Source: Podospora pseudocomata
Lineage: Eukaryota > Ascomycota > Sordariomycetes > Sordariales > Podosporaceae
Direction: 5' to 3'
DNA: 64,000 nt
NCBI RefSeq assembly: GCF_035222375.1
Contig: NW_026946366.1
Coordinates: forward strand, 2,542,001 to 2,606,000
Shown: positions 48,476 to 59,300 of the stretch, in pieces
Numbering within the stretch: position 1 is the first letter of the stretch
Layout: each line of letters begins with the position of its first letter
The notes under the pieces: model-generated
The model's database searches: none
Seen by the model: the letters and a program-made list of their open reading frames with translations, nothing else
What the model was told of the DNA's origin: nothing
Position numbers and translations under genes: made by a program

Positions 48476-49364
48476 ATGCGCTGCCCACTCCTCCTAGTCC
48501 CTGCGCTCAGCGCTTCTACCTGGGCAGCTCCCGCTTTCCCCAAATTCACCGCCGCTCTTGCTCCCAATGTCCAGGCCATCTCAGATTACTTCAACATCCT
48601 GGCGACCAAGGTCCAAGAAAACCGGGCAGCAGGGCCGGCACCTATCTGCGACCTTTCAAAGCTTTCTCTTCCAATCGGTAAGAGCATCACGCACTCGGCA
48701 GTTATGTGAGACATACTAACCCAACAACAGAGGCTGAACCCCTTGGTCAACCAACACCTGGTCTCTACCTCAAGCATGTCGCGATTGGCCGCGGAACACA
48801 AAACTACACATGCGATCTCAGCAACTCCACTGCCGTGCCACAAGCATTCGGCGCCCTTGCCACCCTTTACAACGCCTCATGTGTCACATCAGCCTTTCCT
48901 GACGTGAGCGCCATGCTTACCCGCGCGTCACTGCACTTTGATATTGCCGACAATGACGCTCTTCAAAGACTCGCCCCCGCGGATCTCCCCGTAAGCGGCA
49001 TCCACTACTTTACCGACGGCACCACCCCTTTCTTCGGCCTTGATACCCCCCAATGGCACCTGGGCGAGGGCACCTTCGGCAAGAACGCCAGCACTGCCGC
49101 GCCGCTGACTGCCGCCAAGGGCAAGAAGGGAGAGGCTGCTGTTCCATGGCTCAGACTGGCAGCCAAGGGTACCAACACTGGTGGTCTTCAAGAGGTCTAT
49201 CGTCTTGAGACTGTCGGTGGCAGCGCTCCTGCAACTTGCAAGGGGATGCCAGCGTCGTTTGAGATTCAATATTCCACACAGTGAGTAGCCCTCAAGGTTC
49301 TCAAGAAACACTAAATCAGTAAAACTAACTTTGAAATAGATACTGGTTCTACGCCTCTTCATAA
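48476..49364 (+). CDS. Secreted DUF3455 protein
   Basis: Three exons, 48476-48677, 48731-49280 and 49340-49364, encode 258 residues. The final exon supplies only YWFYASS and the stop codon. A signal peptide is clear (MRCPLLLVPALSASTWAAPA). The body matches DUF3455, a family of small extracellular fungal and bacterial proteins: PTPGLYLKHVAIGRGTQNYT, then FDIADNDALQRLAPADLPVS, GIHYFTDGTTPFFGL and AVPWLRLAAKGTNTGGLQEV, followed by VYRLETVGGSAPATC. Four Cys after the signal sequence may form two disulfides, plus one in the N-terminal linker. Three N-glycosylation sequons are visible (NYT, NST, NAS). Some database entries call this family malate dehydrogenase, which the sequence does not support. 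Biochemical role unknown. Confidence 0.9.
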
Positions 49365-50640
49365 ACAGAAGCCAACCAGAGGGAATGATATGATGAAGAT
49401 TGTACTTATATCGGAGGACCTTTTGTTCCATTGCACATACCTTTTCTTTTTGTTTTTTTTCTTCTTCATTTTTGGGCGTTCACGGCGCCCGGTTAGCCAA
49501 TATTTTTGGGCCTTTAGGGATCTTCAAGGCATATTATCGCTCGTTCTGGCCTTACATAAAGGGGAAAGGGAAGGGAGTTGCTTGCCAGGAGCAAACTAAA
49601 TTACAGAAGTTTGGTTGGAGGATATAACAGCTACTTATTTGCTTGACAAGGGCAGTAAGGAGACAGGAATACTAGTAAATAGTTTAATACCCCCACTGGC
49701 TGAAAGCCGTTCACATCATCGGCTATGCTTCTTTGTCGCTGACTGTGACATTCATGCTGTGTGGTTCTGAGAATGATAGATGTACTGGTACAAATCATCC
49801 TCGAAGAATATTGACAAGCATGGACAATAGCTAACCAGCCGGAGGACTACATTGCCGTGATACCGTGAAACGGCACACTACCTTTCTGCTTTAAGGCTAA
49901 GGGTTATATCATGACTAAACCTGGTTTAGCTCACAGAAGGCGGACAGACAGACGCGTGCATAATGCACTGTCGATCAGGGAACAAGGTGTTCCTGGTCGG
50001 TTGACTGGCGGGGGGTGTATATGAGATGGAGATATGGGTTTCAAGAGGAGCGAATGGATATGGGTTCGGGGTGTAAAGTTGGTGCGAGTGTGAGTGAGAA
50101 GAGTCAGGTACGTGATGACTAGGTGTGTATGAGCTGGTGGTGAGTGAGAGGTTGATTCAGACGCTATGAGTGATCAAGCAGGTGATTGATTTACTAGAGA
50201 CTTTGAACGCCAAACAAGAAAGAGACATATCAAAGGGTGCCAACTATTTATCTGATGGAGCCAGCCTAAGAAGTATTGACCCTATACATTTTGAAAGAAA
50301 TTTGATTGATTACCGGTGGTGTAATGAGGTTGAAAGAAGCACGACCCAAGTCACGTGAGTGTTCCTGTAAGCTGAGCCTGCAAACCCTTTCTGCTCCAGA
50401 TGCCTGACGCTCATTGGCCAGTCTGGAAAAACTGGGCTTTTGACCCTGAGGCCTACAACAGACCAACATGGTGCCTGCCTATTGCTTTGATGAAGGCTAC
50501 TAAAAAAAAGGGATGACAAAGGCTTATCGACGATAAGCAGGAAAGATAGCCCCAAGGACTGATCATCTGGTCTGCAACCGATATCGTTCAATCAGGTCGC
50601 TCCTGCCTATGAACTGTGAATCGGGTTTTTCTTTTCTAGA
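49365..50640. other. Intergenic region, no gene seen
   Basis: About 1.3 kb between two plus-strand genes. It should contain the 3' region of the DUF3455 gene and the promoter of the FCP1-like gene. A TTTTTCTTTTCTAG stretch ends at 50639, immediately before the next ATG, and could be an acceptor site of a leader intron. Confidence 0.45.
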
Positions 50641-52235
50641 ATGATAAGACGGCAAACAAACCCTCTGCTTGCCAACCTTCTCGACCGAGTATCTCAACCA
50701 CAGCAACTCTTTTCACCAATCCGAGTTTTTGATAACAGTAACAGACTGCTATCATTGCATTCTTCTCAAGAACTCCGACTTAACTCAAAGCCATATTTCA
50801 TTGGCAATTTCCATCAGAGTCGAGGTTTGAGCAAATCGGCTCGAGAAAGGCCCGATCGCAAATCGACTTCTCAGAAAGGTTCACTATCTGGCAAAGGGGA
50901 ATCGCTGTTGTCTTCATCACCCACATCACAACTATTAACAAGACCACTGTCTTTGTTGTCATCACAGAATTGTAAGTCACACCACGCCAGCACTCACTTC
51001 ATTCATTGCTGACCGGATCAGGGTACACCGAACCACCAGCTCCGGCTACAGAGAGCAATCACCCAACTGTTGACACCTCCAAATCTGGATCAGCTACTAT
51101 GGATCAAAATCCAGGCTATCAAGGGTTCAGCAAAGGTTGGTCCAATGGCCTGAACCCATCTGCACCTTCCTTCGACCTCAACTCTGCCGAAGGTCAGGCT
51201 TATCAACAGCCACCAGCCCAATCTGATTCCGTTCCCAGATATCGCCACCCCAACGCTCAGTCCAGTCCTGATTCTAGCCCCATAAATAGCCAGCGCTCTC
51301 ACAACAAAAAGAAGAACAAGCGTAACCGCAAAGGCCAAAGCGAAGGCGGCGGCACCGGAGGCGAGTACCTCAACCCCCGTCAAAGACGAAAAGCTGCCCG
51401 AGGAGCAGACCCAAACCAGCCCCCAGTCGGCGGTGGTGGTGGTCCCAACCAACTCCCAAACAGCAACCTTCCCCCCAAACCCCCTCCCGGCCTCTCCCGA
51501 GACATGGACAGAGCTCCCCTACCGGCGCAATCAACCCTTCCCGACCTCCTACCTTTTGCCCCATCCGCAGAGTCAGGCGGCGTTCCCGTTCCTACGGAAG
51601 CCTACCTCGCCCGCGCCAACATACCCCCTGCCCCTTCCCCCTCTCCGCACTCATTACTCCTCGTCATCGACCTCAACGGCACCCTCCTTCATCGGCCCCA
51701 CTCTAGGAGATCAGACCACTACATTCGCCGTCCTCATGCGGAGAAATTCGTGACGTACTGTATCGACACATTTTCCGTCGTCATCTGGTCTTCTGCCCGA
51801 CCAGAAAACGTGGAAAAGATGTGCAGGGATTTACTGACGGACGACCAAAAGCAGAGGGTTCTGGCCATGTGGGGAAGGGATAAATTCGGGTTGACGGCTA
51901 AGGACTACAACAGAAAGGTACAGGTGTATAAACGGCTGGAGACGGTGTGGGGGGATCAGCATATCAACCCCTCTGGAATGTGGCACCAGGGGAACACGGT
52001 GCTGATTGATGATTCGAAGGAAAAGGCGAGGAGCGAGCCGCACAATGCGGTGACATTGCCGGAATTTACGGGGAATAAGGAGGGGAGATGGGAGGGGCAG
52101 GTGTTGCCGGCTGTGCATAATTACTTGAACGAGCTGGCCAAGACGGAGGATGTGAGCAGGCTTATGAGGGTTCATCCGTTTAGGATGCCTATGAATAGGG
52201 AGGAGAAGCCTATGAATGGGGAGGACGAAATTTAG
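50641..52235 (+). CDS. FCP1/NIF-like HAD phosphatase-domain protein with altered catalytic motif
   Basis: Two exons, 50641-50971 and 51022-52235, encode 514 residues; the 50-bp intron is GT-AG. The first 70 residues are rich in Arg, Ser, Leu and Gln without acidic residues until about 30, which resembles a mitochondrial presequence. A disordered part follows (110-320), with a basic patch KKKNKRNRKG and Pro-rich stretches. The FCP1 homology domain starts at about 323: LLLVIDLNGTLLH, IRRPHAEKFVTYCIDTFSVV, IWSSARPENVEKM, KVYKR-like YNRKVQVYKRLETVW and NTVLIDDSKEKARSEPHNAV. The nucleophile Asp327 is present, but the second Asp of the usual DxDGT/DLDET motif is Asn329. The other HAD motifs (Ser in IWSS, Lys, DDS) look intact. 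Relatives include Tim50 and small CTD phosphatases. Location and activity are inference. Confidence 0.85.
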
Positions 52236-53334
52236 GAGATGGGGGCTTGGGTGGATGTGGGGGAAGGGGTTTGGAGGGGGGTGTATAGGTGGAACGGGAG
52301 ACCTGGGAAGAGGACGACGGGGCAGAAAGAGCAGAGCTACATGAAGGTGGCGAAGTGGAGCAAGAGGCTGGACAAGGCCACGCCGTAGGGGAGGTACGTG
52401 ACAGTCTGCATACCGGAGGTGAGGAACCATCATCAGCTGCCTTGCAAGGTCCTCAATGGGGATGGTACACCTCGGAAGGTTGAGGAGGGGGAAGTTGGCG
52501 AGTTGGATGAGCTTGTGCAGAGCCTGTACCTCATCTTGCCGCGGCGGAGAGGACAGAAGCCGTTTAATCACTGTATGAATAACAAGAACGTGACGGTGCC
52601 GTAGACAGCGGGTAGGGGAAGAGAGGGCAATAGAAATAAAAATAGCGGTTGTAGTGTAAATCAACAAGCGTATATTCATACGGCATGCCCTGGAGAAAGA
52701 TAACTGGTGCTGCGAGTCTGTAAAACTTGTAGTTGTGGTTAACTTGCAGAAGAACGTAGTCCTCGAAAAGTAGTTGATAGGCCTCAAAGATAGCCGGGAT
52801 GCATGACTCGCTTTTGCAGTGCCAGTTATGTTGTCTGCAGCGTGATATAGGGAGAGGAATAGAGAAAGATCATGATAAAAGAGGTAGTGTGATAACCAAG
52901 TGTTTAAAAGGAGAGGGGGAATGGTTGGAGGGAGTGTATTACCTAAATTGTACATTCATTACAGTCACATACCATACCAAGAATGCTTCCAACATCTCTA
53001 TCAAATCCCTGGCATGCTAAAAAGCATCGCAGGCACTGCCGAGTCACCACGGTATCTCAATATTTCTGAGTGTTTTTTTGTTTTTCTTGACTAATTTGCT
53101 ACTTTACGACAAAACAAACTGGAATCAAAGAACTTTATTCTGGACGCAGTAGCAAGTGTCTAGCTTAGTCGACGCTCATCAGCGACCTGACTATTGGCGA
53201 TATCAAATCACACATGAACCAAATGGGCTCAGAACCCGTCCCGTAATTCCCCGTCCAACCCATTCATCAGTCATGTCCCATAGTCTAGCACACCACCTCT
53301 GCCGGCCCGAAATGCGCTTGAAATTTTTGGTTGT
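52236..53334. other. Tail-to-tail spacer
   Basis: About 1.1 kb between the 3' ends of the FCP1-like gene (+) and the eEF1B-gamma gene (-). A minus-strand ORF of 374 codons overlaps it and the FCP1-like gene (51831-52955), but it is an antisense shadow of Pro/Leu/His-rich composition. No other feature seen. Confidence 0.5.
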
Positions 53335-54949
53335 TTATTTGAAGACCTTGCCAGAGGCGTGGGGGTACTCCTTGCCGTTCTCGACAATGGGCTTCTCCCA
53401 GGTCCACTGAGCATCCACGTACTCGCGGTCCTCGGGCTTGGAGGGGTCGAGCTTGGTGAACTCGTAGCTCTCATAATCGGGAGCGACGTCAAAGACGGGG
53501 ACGTAGTCGTCACCGCGGATGACGAAAGCACCCTCGATGATGGAGTCGTTGTTGGTGCCGTAGACGGAGGCGCAGCCGAAGAGGTACTTGCGGGAAGCCT
53601 CGAGGCGGGTGTTAAGGCCACCGATGAGGTTGTTGGACATGAAAGTCAGGGTAAGCTCATCGTTGTACTTGTAACGGCACTTCCAGATGGAGTACTCGTT
53701 GAAGGGAACGTTCTCCCAGAACCACTTGAGGGCCTCGGGGGTGTCAACGTTAGAGTACTGACGCTTCCACTCATCAAGAGGGAAGGTGGCCTTTGGAAGG
53801 GCCTCAAGGGGATGTTTGGGCTTGGGGGCCTCAGCGGGCTCCTCGGCAGCAGGAGCAGCGGGCTTGGGGGCAGCCTTGGGGGCAGCGGGCTTGGGAGCCT
53901 CGGCCTTCTTGGGAGCGACGTTGGTCAACTTGGGGGCATCAAGAAGAGCGAACTCGGGGGCAACAGCCGAGTAGATAGGCTGGTTGTAGACAGTAGAGTA
54001 CCAACGGGTGACGTTGGGGTACTTTTGCTGGAACTCCTTGCCGAAGAAGTACTCGAAACCGCGGGCGATCAAGCCAGTGGCGAAGAGATCGGCGAGGGTG
54101 ATGCGCTCACCGACAAGGTAAGTGTTGTTGGCGAGGTGAGCATCGACTACGGCGATGACGGCGAGAGTCTCCTTCTCAGCCTCGTCAACAGCCTTCTTGT
54201 TGTAGGTGGTCTTGCCGAGGAGAGGGCGGAACCAGTTGCCGAGCTTGGGGAGGACCTCGCTGTTGAAGAAGGACATCCACTTGAGGATGGAAGCATAGCT
54301 GCAAACATGACATGTTAGCAATCTGGTTTGCGGTGTATTCCGAGTCTGGGTTTTGACTTACTCCTGCTTGGTCTTGCCGAGGAGAGTGGTCTTCTCGTTC
54401 TGGGAGGCGACTGTATCATCTGTTAGCTACAGGTATCCAGACCCATATTGCAAAAGCAGACAAAGAAGTGAAAAAAGAAAGCAATCAGAAGTTAGAAACC
54501 AGTTCAACACGGTTATTCAGATAGGGATAACTGTTAAAGAATGTCTAGGTCATCAGGTTGTAGAGGGCAGGAGAGGCTACACCGGACAGGATGTCGCCAA
54601 AGGGAGCTGGGAATGGAAAGCGGGGCAATATCGCCATCGAAGCCTGAATACCACGTACCATAGATGGCGATGGCAATGCACTCGGTGAGGGTGAAGCCGT
54701 CAGCGCCAACGAAGGCGGGGACCTTCTTGAGGGGGTTGGCCTTGGTGAACTCCTCGGTAGGCTGGGCGAGGTCAGTCTCAACCTCCTGGAGATCGAGGCC
54801 GTTGGCCTTCGCGACGGCGCGGATGGCCGTGGAGCGGGGGTTGCCCTGAGTCACCCCATCATGTTAGTTATTGAGCAGCCTTCACAGAAAAGGACATCTC
54901 TAGCGGGAGATGGGCTCACCGGGTATGTGAAGAGCTTTCCGAATGCCAT
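53335..54949 (-). CDS. tef4: Translation elongation factor eEF1B gamma subunit
   Basis: Four exons, 54949-54920, 54845-54659, 54410-54362 and 54298-53335, encode 409 residues, normal for eEF1Bgamma. The first exon codes only MAFGKLFTYP. The N-terminal glutathione-transferase-like domain follows: GNPRSTAIRAVAKANGL, NPLKKVPAFVGADGFTLTEC, then VDAHLANNTYLVGERITLAD and LFATGLIARGFEYFFG. A Lys/Ala/Pro linker (about 215-255) leads to the EF1G domain: HPLEALPKATFPLDEWKRQY, WFWENVPFNEYSIWKCRYKY, then GGLNTRLEASRKYLFGCASV and DAQWTWEKPIVENGKEYPHA. It anchors the guanine-nucleotide-exchange subunits of eEF1B. The second intron, 248 bp, is several times longer than its neighbours. Codon use is strongly biased, as in highly expressed genes, which explains the 319-codon antisense ORF. 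Confidence 0.96.
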
Positions 54950-55340
54950 CTTTGCTGCGGTGCTCGCTGTCTGGCTGGATGTGAAGGTTCGGAAAGGGGA
55001 ATTGGGTTGGAGGGGAGTCAAGGCGACAATGTGCGAAGGGTAATAAAATTTATCTGGCGGGGTAGATTGTTCTGGTGGGGTGTGTCCCTGCTGCTTTGCT
55101 AAGCCATTTCTGGCAGGCAGTGAATACATGCGGGCGTGTGTGCGGGACACTGGGTGCTCAGGCCACGCTGCCCAACCCGCGAGGCTGAGAGGTCGATGCC
55201 CGCCGCTTTGTGACGGGCATGTAAAGAGGTGGCCCGAGCTCCCGGCTCAATCACCAACGACTGGAAAAATTCCTGCGGTTGTTCCGTGGCGAGCTCCCGG
55301 CAGGCCGACACCCTCCGATGGGAGATAGCACCACGCGATA
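54950..55340. promoter_or_regulatory. Shared eEF1B-gamma / uS9m divergent promoter
   Basis: 391 bp lie between the two start codons, so the cytosolic elongation factor gene (-) and the mitochondrial ribosomal protein gene (+) use the same spacer. A CCAAT pentamer on the minus strand lies at 55001-55005, about 55 bp before the eEF1B-gamma ATG. Functional use is inference. Confidence 0.55.
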
Positions 55341-56334
55341 ATGGCCTCAATACCAACAACAAGACGAGGGCTCGCCGCCGCCATGCGGGGAGCCGTGAGA
55401 CCTCGGTCTCTCGAGCAACAATTTCAGGCACTGCGACTAAACGCCAAGGGTTCTAGGTGCCTGTCCACCCAGTCCTTCCAGGCCGCTCCCGAGATTGATT
55501 CCGTGAAGCTCGAGGGCACGATTCGAGCCAGACACGCCCGCGCGGTACCAGTATCACCATCCTACTTCTCGCGCACATCGCGGTTCAACGACAGCTATCT
55601 CGCCCTCGACAAGCTGCTCAGGATCTACGGAAATCTCCCCACCATTCCCGCCAACGCCGTCGAGCGCGTGTCTTGGAAGACCCTGGACGATTTCAGACAT
55701 GCCGTCGGTGAACAGGTCAAGGCAACCGACTATGTAAAGTGCCTCGCCATCGTGAAGCGGTTACATCAGATTCACCCGAAAATCAAGCCTGCCCCGGTTA
55801 TTCAGGCGTTGAACGACTTCAAGCGGAGTGTCCAGGCCTTCAGCAACGAAACTGTCAAGAAAACGCTTGATAAGTACGGGCGGTCTTTGGGCAGCGGCAG
55901 GAGGAAATCGTCTTCGGCCCGGGCTTGGCTTGTGGAGGGCAATGGGGAGGTTCTGGTCAATGGCAAGACCCTCGCGGATTATTTCGGACGGGTTCATGAT
56001 CGCGAGAGTGCCGTCTGGGCGCTCCATGCCACTGGTCGCATGGACAAATACAATGTTTGGGCACGCGTGGAAGGAGGCGGTACCACAGGGCAGGCGGAGG
56101 CCCTTACGTTGGCCATTTCAAGAGCTCTCATGGTTCATGAGCCTGCTCTGAAACCTGCATTGAGAAGAGGCAAGTGCTGGCATGGGTGGCTTCACACTGG
56201 TTCCGGTTTTATAGGATATATGCTGACTGGTGTTTGCTGTAGCTGGTTGTGTCACACGCGATCCAAGAAGGGTGGAGAGAAAGAAGCATGGCCGCGTGAA
56301 GGCGAGAAAGAGACCTGCGTGGGTCAAGAGATAG
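55341..56334 (+). CDS. mrps9: Mitochondrial small-subunit ribosomal protein uS9m
   Basis: Two exons, 55341-56169 and 56243-56334, encode 306 residues. The N terminus is basic, hydroxylated and free of acidic residues (MASIPTTRRGLAAAMRGAVR), a typical mitochondrial presequence. A fungal-specific middle part leads to the uS9 fold: SSARAWLVEGNGEVLVNGKT, LADYFGRVHDRESAVW and VEGGGTTGQAEALTLAISRA. The family's C-terminal signature is completed only by exon 2: RR|AGCVTRDPRRVERKKHGR and then VKARKRPAWVKR, ending on Lys-Arg, which reaches the P site in ribosomes. The joining intron has a GC donor. Reading on without splicing loses the conserved C terminus, so the splice is well supported. It is divergent from the eEF1B-gamma gene. 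Confidence 0.93.
56170..56242 (+). other. Non-canonical GC-AG intron in the uS9m gene
   Basis: The donor reads AGAG|GCAAGT and the acceptor GCTGTAG|CT, with a branch-like TGCTGAC at 56221-56227. Only this pair restores the invariant uS9 motif AGCVTRDPR in frame. The GTs I checked near the donor (for example at 56174) put the downstream exon out of frame. GC-AG introns with an otherwise strong GCAAGT donor are a known minor U2 class. Confidence 0.88.
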
Positions 56335-59300
56335 AGCGGTTTAGTGGAAGCATTGAGCTGTCTTGGGTTTCGCATAACGGATCGAACCTGGGCAGGGTGC
56401 TGCCCCAGTTTTTCTCTATATGTAAGCCTGACTTTGTCACAACCAAACTACCAACCATAGATGCGACTCAAGGGTTTGTTCGCACGGGCACTCCCATAAC
56501 TGTACAATACAAAGCCATCGGGGCCCTCCGGTTTACAGAACACAACGTGCCCAGTCAGTCAAGGAGGGAAGGAGAAGGCATCTATAACGAGCCATACTAT
56601 GCCTGAGAGGTCTCGGCAGGTCAGCCAACACGGCACGCCGCCGAACATGAGGCGACGAGGAGAGCCAGCGAGAACTCGGTTTGCCAACCGGAGGTGCTGC
56701 TCGGGTGGAAGGAAATGGGACAGAAACGTGGCAAGTCCTCGGTCCGCATGGCTTCTGCTCCTGCTCATAACCCAGTCTCCGGCTTGACGATTGGCTCTCG
56801 GTCAAACCATGTCGGCGACTTGTTGATTTTGGGAGACGGGATATATGAGCCGCACGAACGTGTTTCCAATTGTCCACGGCCTTGGCTAGGTATAGGACCA
56901 CGATCCCCCTGACTGTCAAAACTAGACCATGCAGCGACCCACCAAAGTGCGACGATGCGAACGGCCAGCCCGCGGGTAGAGAGAAAACAACATATGAACG
57001 GCTTGGTGTTGATGTGTTCTATATTACGTTGCTCGGCGGTCACCAGAGTTGGTGACTGTTTGCCCTCCGGCAACGGCTTGCTTTCCACTGATCCGCGGTT
57101 TCATTCCGCCGTTGAGGAAGAACAGGTGGGCTGCCGCCTCGCACAGACATTGTGGCTTGACTAGTTGTCACACAAGGCTTCGAGAAGGGGGTTCCCGAGG
57201 TGTATAATGGGATGTTCGTAGTGTTGGGATGTTCCATGTGAGCTGATGCAAATCACATGGCTTACGACTCACCTCAGATTCCAACCTCGATATTCTGTTG
57301 TCATCTTTAAAACACACTCAAACACAAAAGCCCAATGAGGAAGTCGCATGCTCAACAAGGTAAACCGTTACACCATGTTGAGGGTCCGGAGTTAGTCCAG
57401 TGCGATGACAGCTGAAAGGCCAGAATTGCCTAGTTGATCCAGAGCTAGGTAGAGGCTAGTGTAGATGACGCCGAGTGCCGGATATGTTTAGAACGGATCA
57501 TCTACAAAGGATCTAATGCCAGTACGACGTTTGTGATTCAGACTCACCAACAGCATCAATTTTAGGTGATCTACAAAAACATTCAGCTTCCTATTGTTGG
57601 AGATCGGCGACCACTTGAATCCAAACCTGGTGATGTCGCAGTCCCGCAATGTTTCCAAAGTCGTGAAGCATCATGAGCTGAATCGAAGACGCCCCCATCG
57701 CATGTCAACTCCGAAATCCGCCTGCCTTCAAACCGAGTCAACAACGGACGAGTGGATGCCCCTCGTCGGCTCACGCTCTCGAAGCGGATGATGGAAGTGA
57801 GGCATATCCGCGCCAGAAAAAAAACAAAGGTTCGCAGCTGGTTCATCATGCAATGCATCTCTGTCGAACGTCGTTGAGTACCAGCGGCCGTGTTGTCATG
57901 CGCATCAGGTAGTGGAAGTACATCGCGGCCTCGGCAAAGAGGGTTCCAGAAGCTGCCGCAATACAGCCTCTGATTGGGCGGCAACGGCTTCTTGGCTGGC
58001 TTTGGGCCAACCCCCCGGTCAGATACGACGCGGTGCATGCGAGCACAGACAGGGATCTACCTCGCATCGCTGGACTCTGTTTGACGACATTCCACCCCTT
58101 CCCCTGGCATGTTTAAGTCAACGACATGGATCCGGGATCCATGAGCCCTCCTTCATTATAACAGATATACTAACCTAATGCACGACAGCACCGCTGTACC
58201 AGTACCTGTGGCCCAACCAACCAAGTGCCGACCTCGATCTCCGCCCAAGGGAAGAAAAAAAAGTCAGTTCTGCTCTGTCGGAGGTGGTTGCACCTATGGC
58301 ACCCATGCCCCGCACGAGGCGTGGGAGACATGGAAGCAGCAGTAGGGCAATAATGGGAAGGGTAATTGTAATTGATCTCTTCTCTTGCTATTTAGCTATC
58401 TATCATCCAACGCTCAGACAGTGGATTCCAACAGCCTTTTCCATTCCTTCAAACAAATGGATATCGGGCCGGCCCAATGCGTTCTGGCGGGAGTTTCGAG
58501 ATGGGAAGGGTTGGGACCGAAAAAACACTCATCTTCTTCCATCCTGTTCTGCGCTGCTGAGGTAGCCCAGGTGCTGTAGCCGCTACACGCGATAGTGGAG
58601 AGAACATCCTGCGGGCACTTCGGCTCCTTTCACCACCACCGCGAGGTGTAAATATTCTCTCAGCCAAGAACTTGGGTACTGACTGATTCATTCAGTGATT
58701 CGTGGGGCCCCTTTTTTTACGCCGGCAGTTGCTTTTTTCCTCCCACAAGAGTACCTATCGCAAGTCCGCAGCAGCCCGACAGCTTAGCGGCTGGCACTTG
58801 TGAGACATTTGAAGCATCTGCCCTTTCCCTTGGGACCAGGGAAGGAAGTCCTTGCCAAACCGAGCGACGTGACGGTCTCAAACAGAGCGATGATTTGACG
58901 CACCCTCAGTGAGTGAGTTCCAGGGCCAGAGCCCTGGTTCCATCCGGTCGTTGACCCAGGCATGACGAATGTAGATGGAAGGTGTGGTCCACTTTAAAAA
59001 CCTGCCATTTTGGGACGGCACGTTTTTCACGTTCAGCGAGAGAGGGTCTTGCTGTGAGGCCGGGAGGGCAGGGCAGGGTAGCCAGTGGAATTGTTTTCTC
59101 TGGAGATCATCACGCTGGACACACCAACCTTTTTCCCGCCCATCGCCTCGTACCGGACAACTGACCAAGGATGCCATAATACGGATTCAACGAACAGGCA
59201 GAGGTTTCCGCGCCAAGCATTCAGAGGTCGGCGCTCTTGTCGCTCGTTGTTTGATGTTGGCTCCAACGCTATCCAGGGTTCTCGGCATCTTGTTCGTGCT

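Noticed and set aside
51831-52955. 374-codon minus-strand ORF
   Set aside because: It overlaps the FCP1 homology domain in antisense and has low-complexity Pro/His/Leu sequence with no family match.
53359-54318. 319-codon plus-strand ORF opposite eEF1B-gamma
   Set aside because: Antisense shadow of a strongly codon-biased gene, rich in Leu/Gly/Val, with no domain.
56281-56606. Uninterrupted continuation of the uS9m frame to a stop at 56606
   Set aside because: It lacks the conserved uS9 C terminus, which appears in another frame and is restored by the GC-AG splice.
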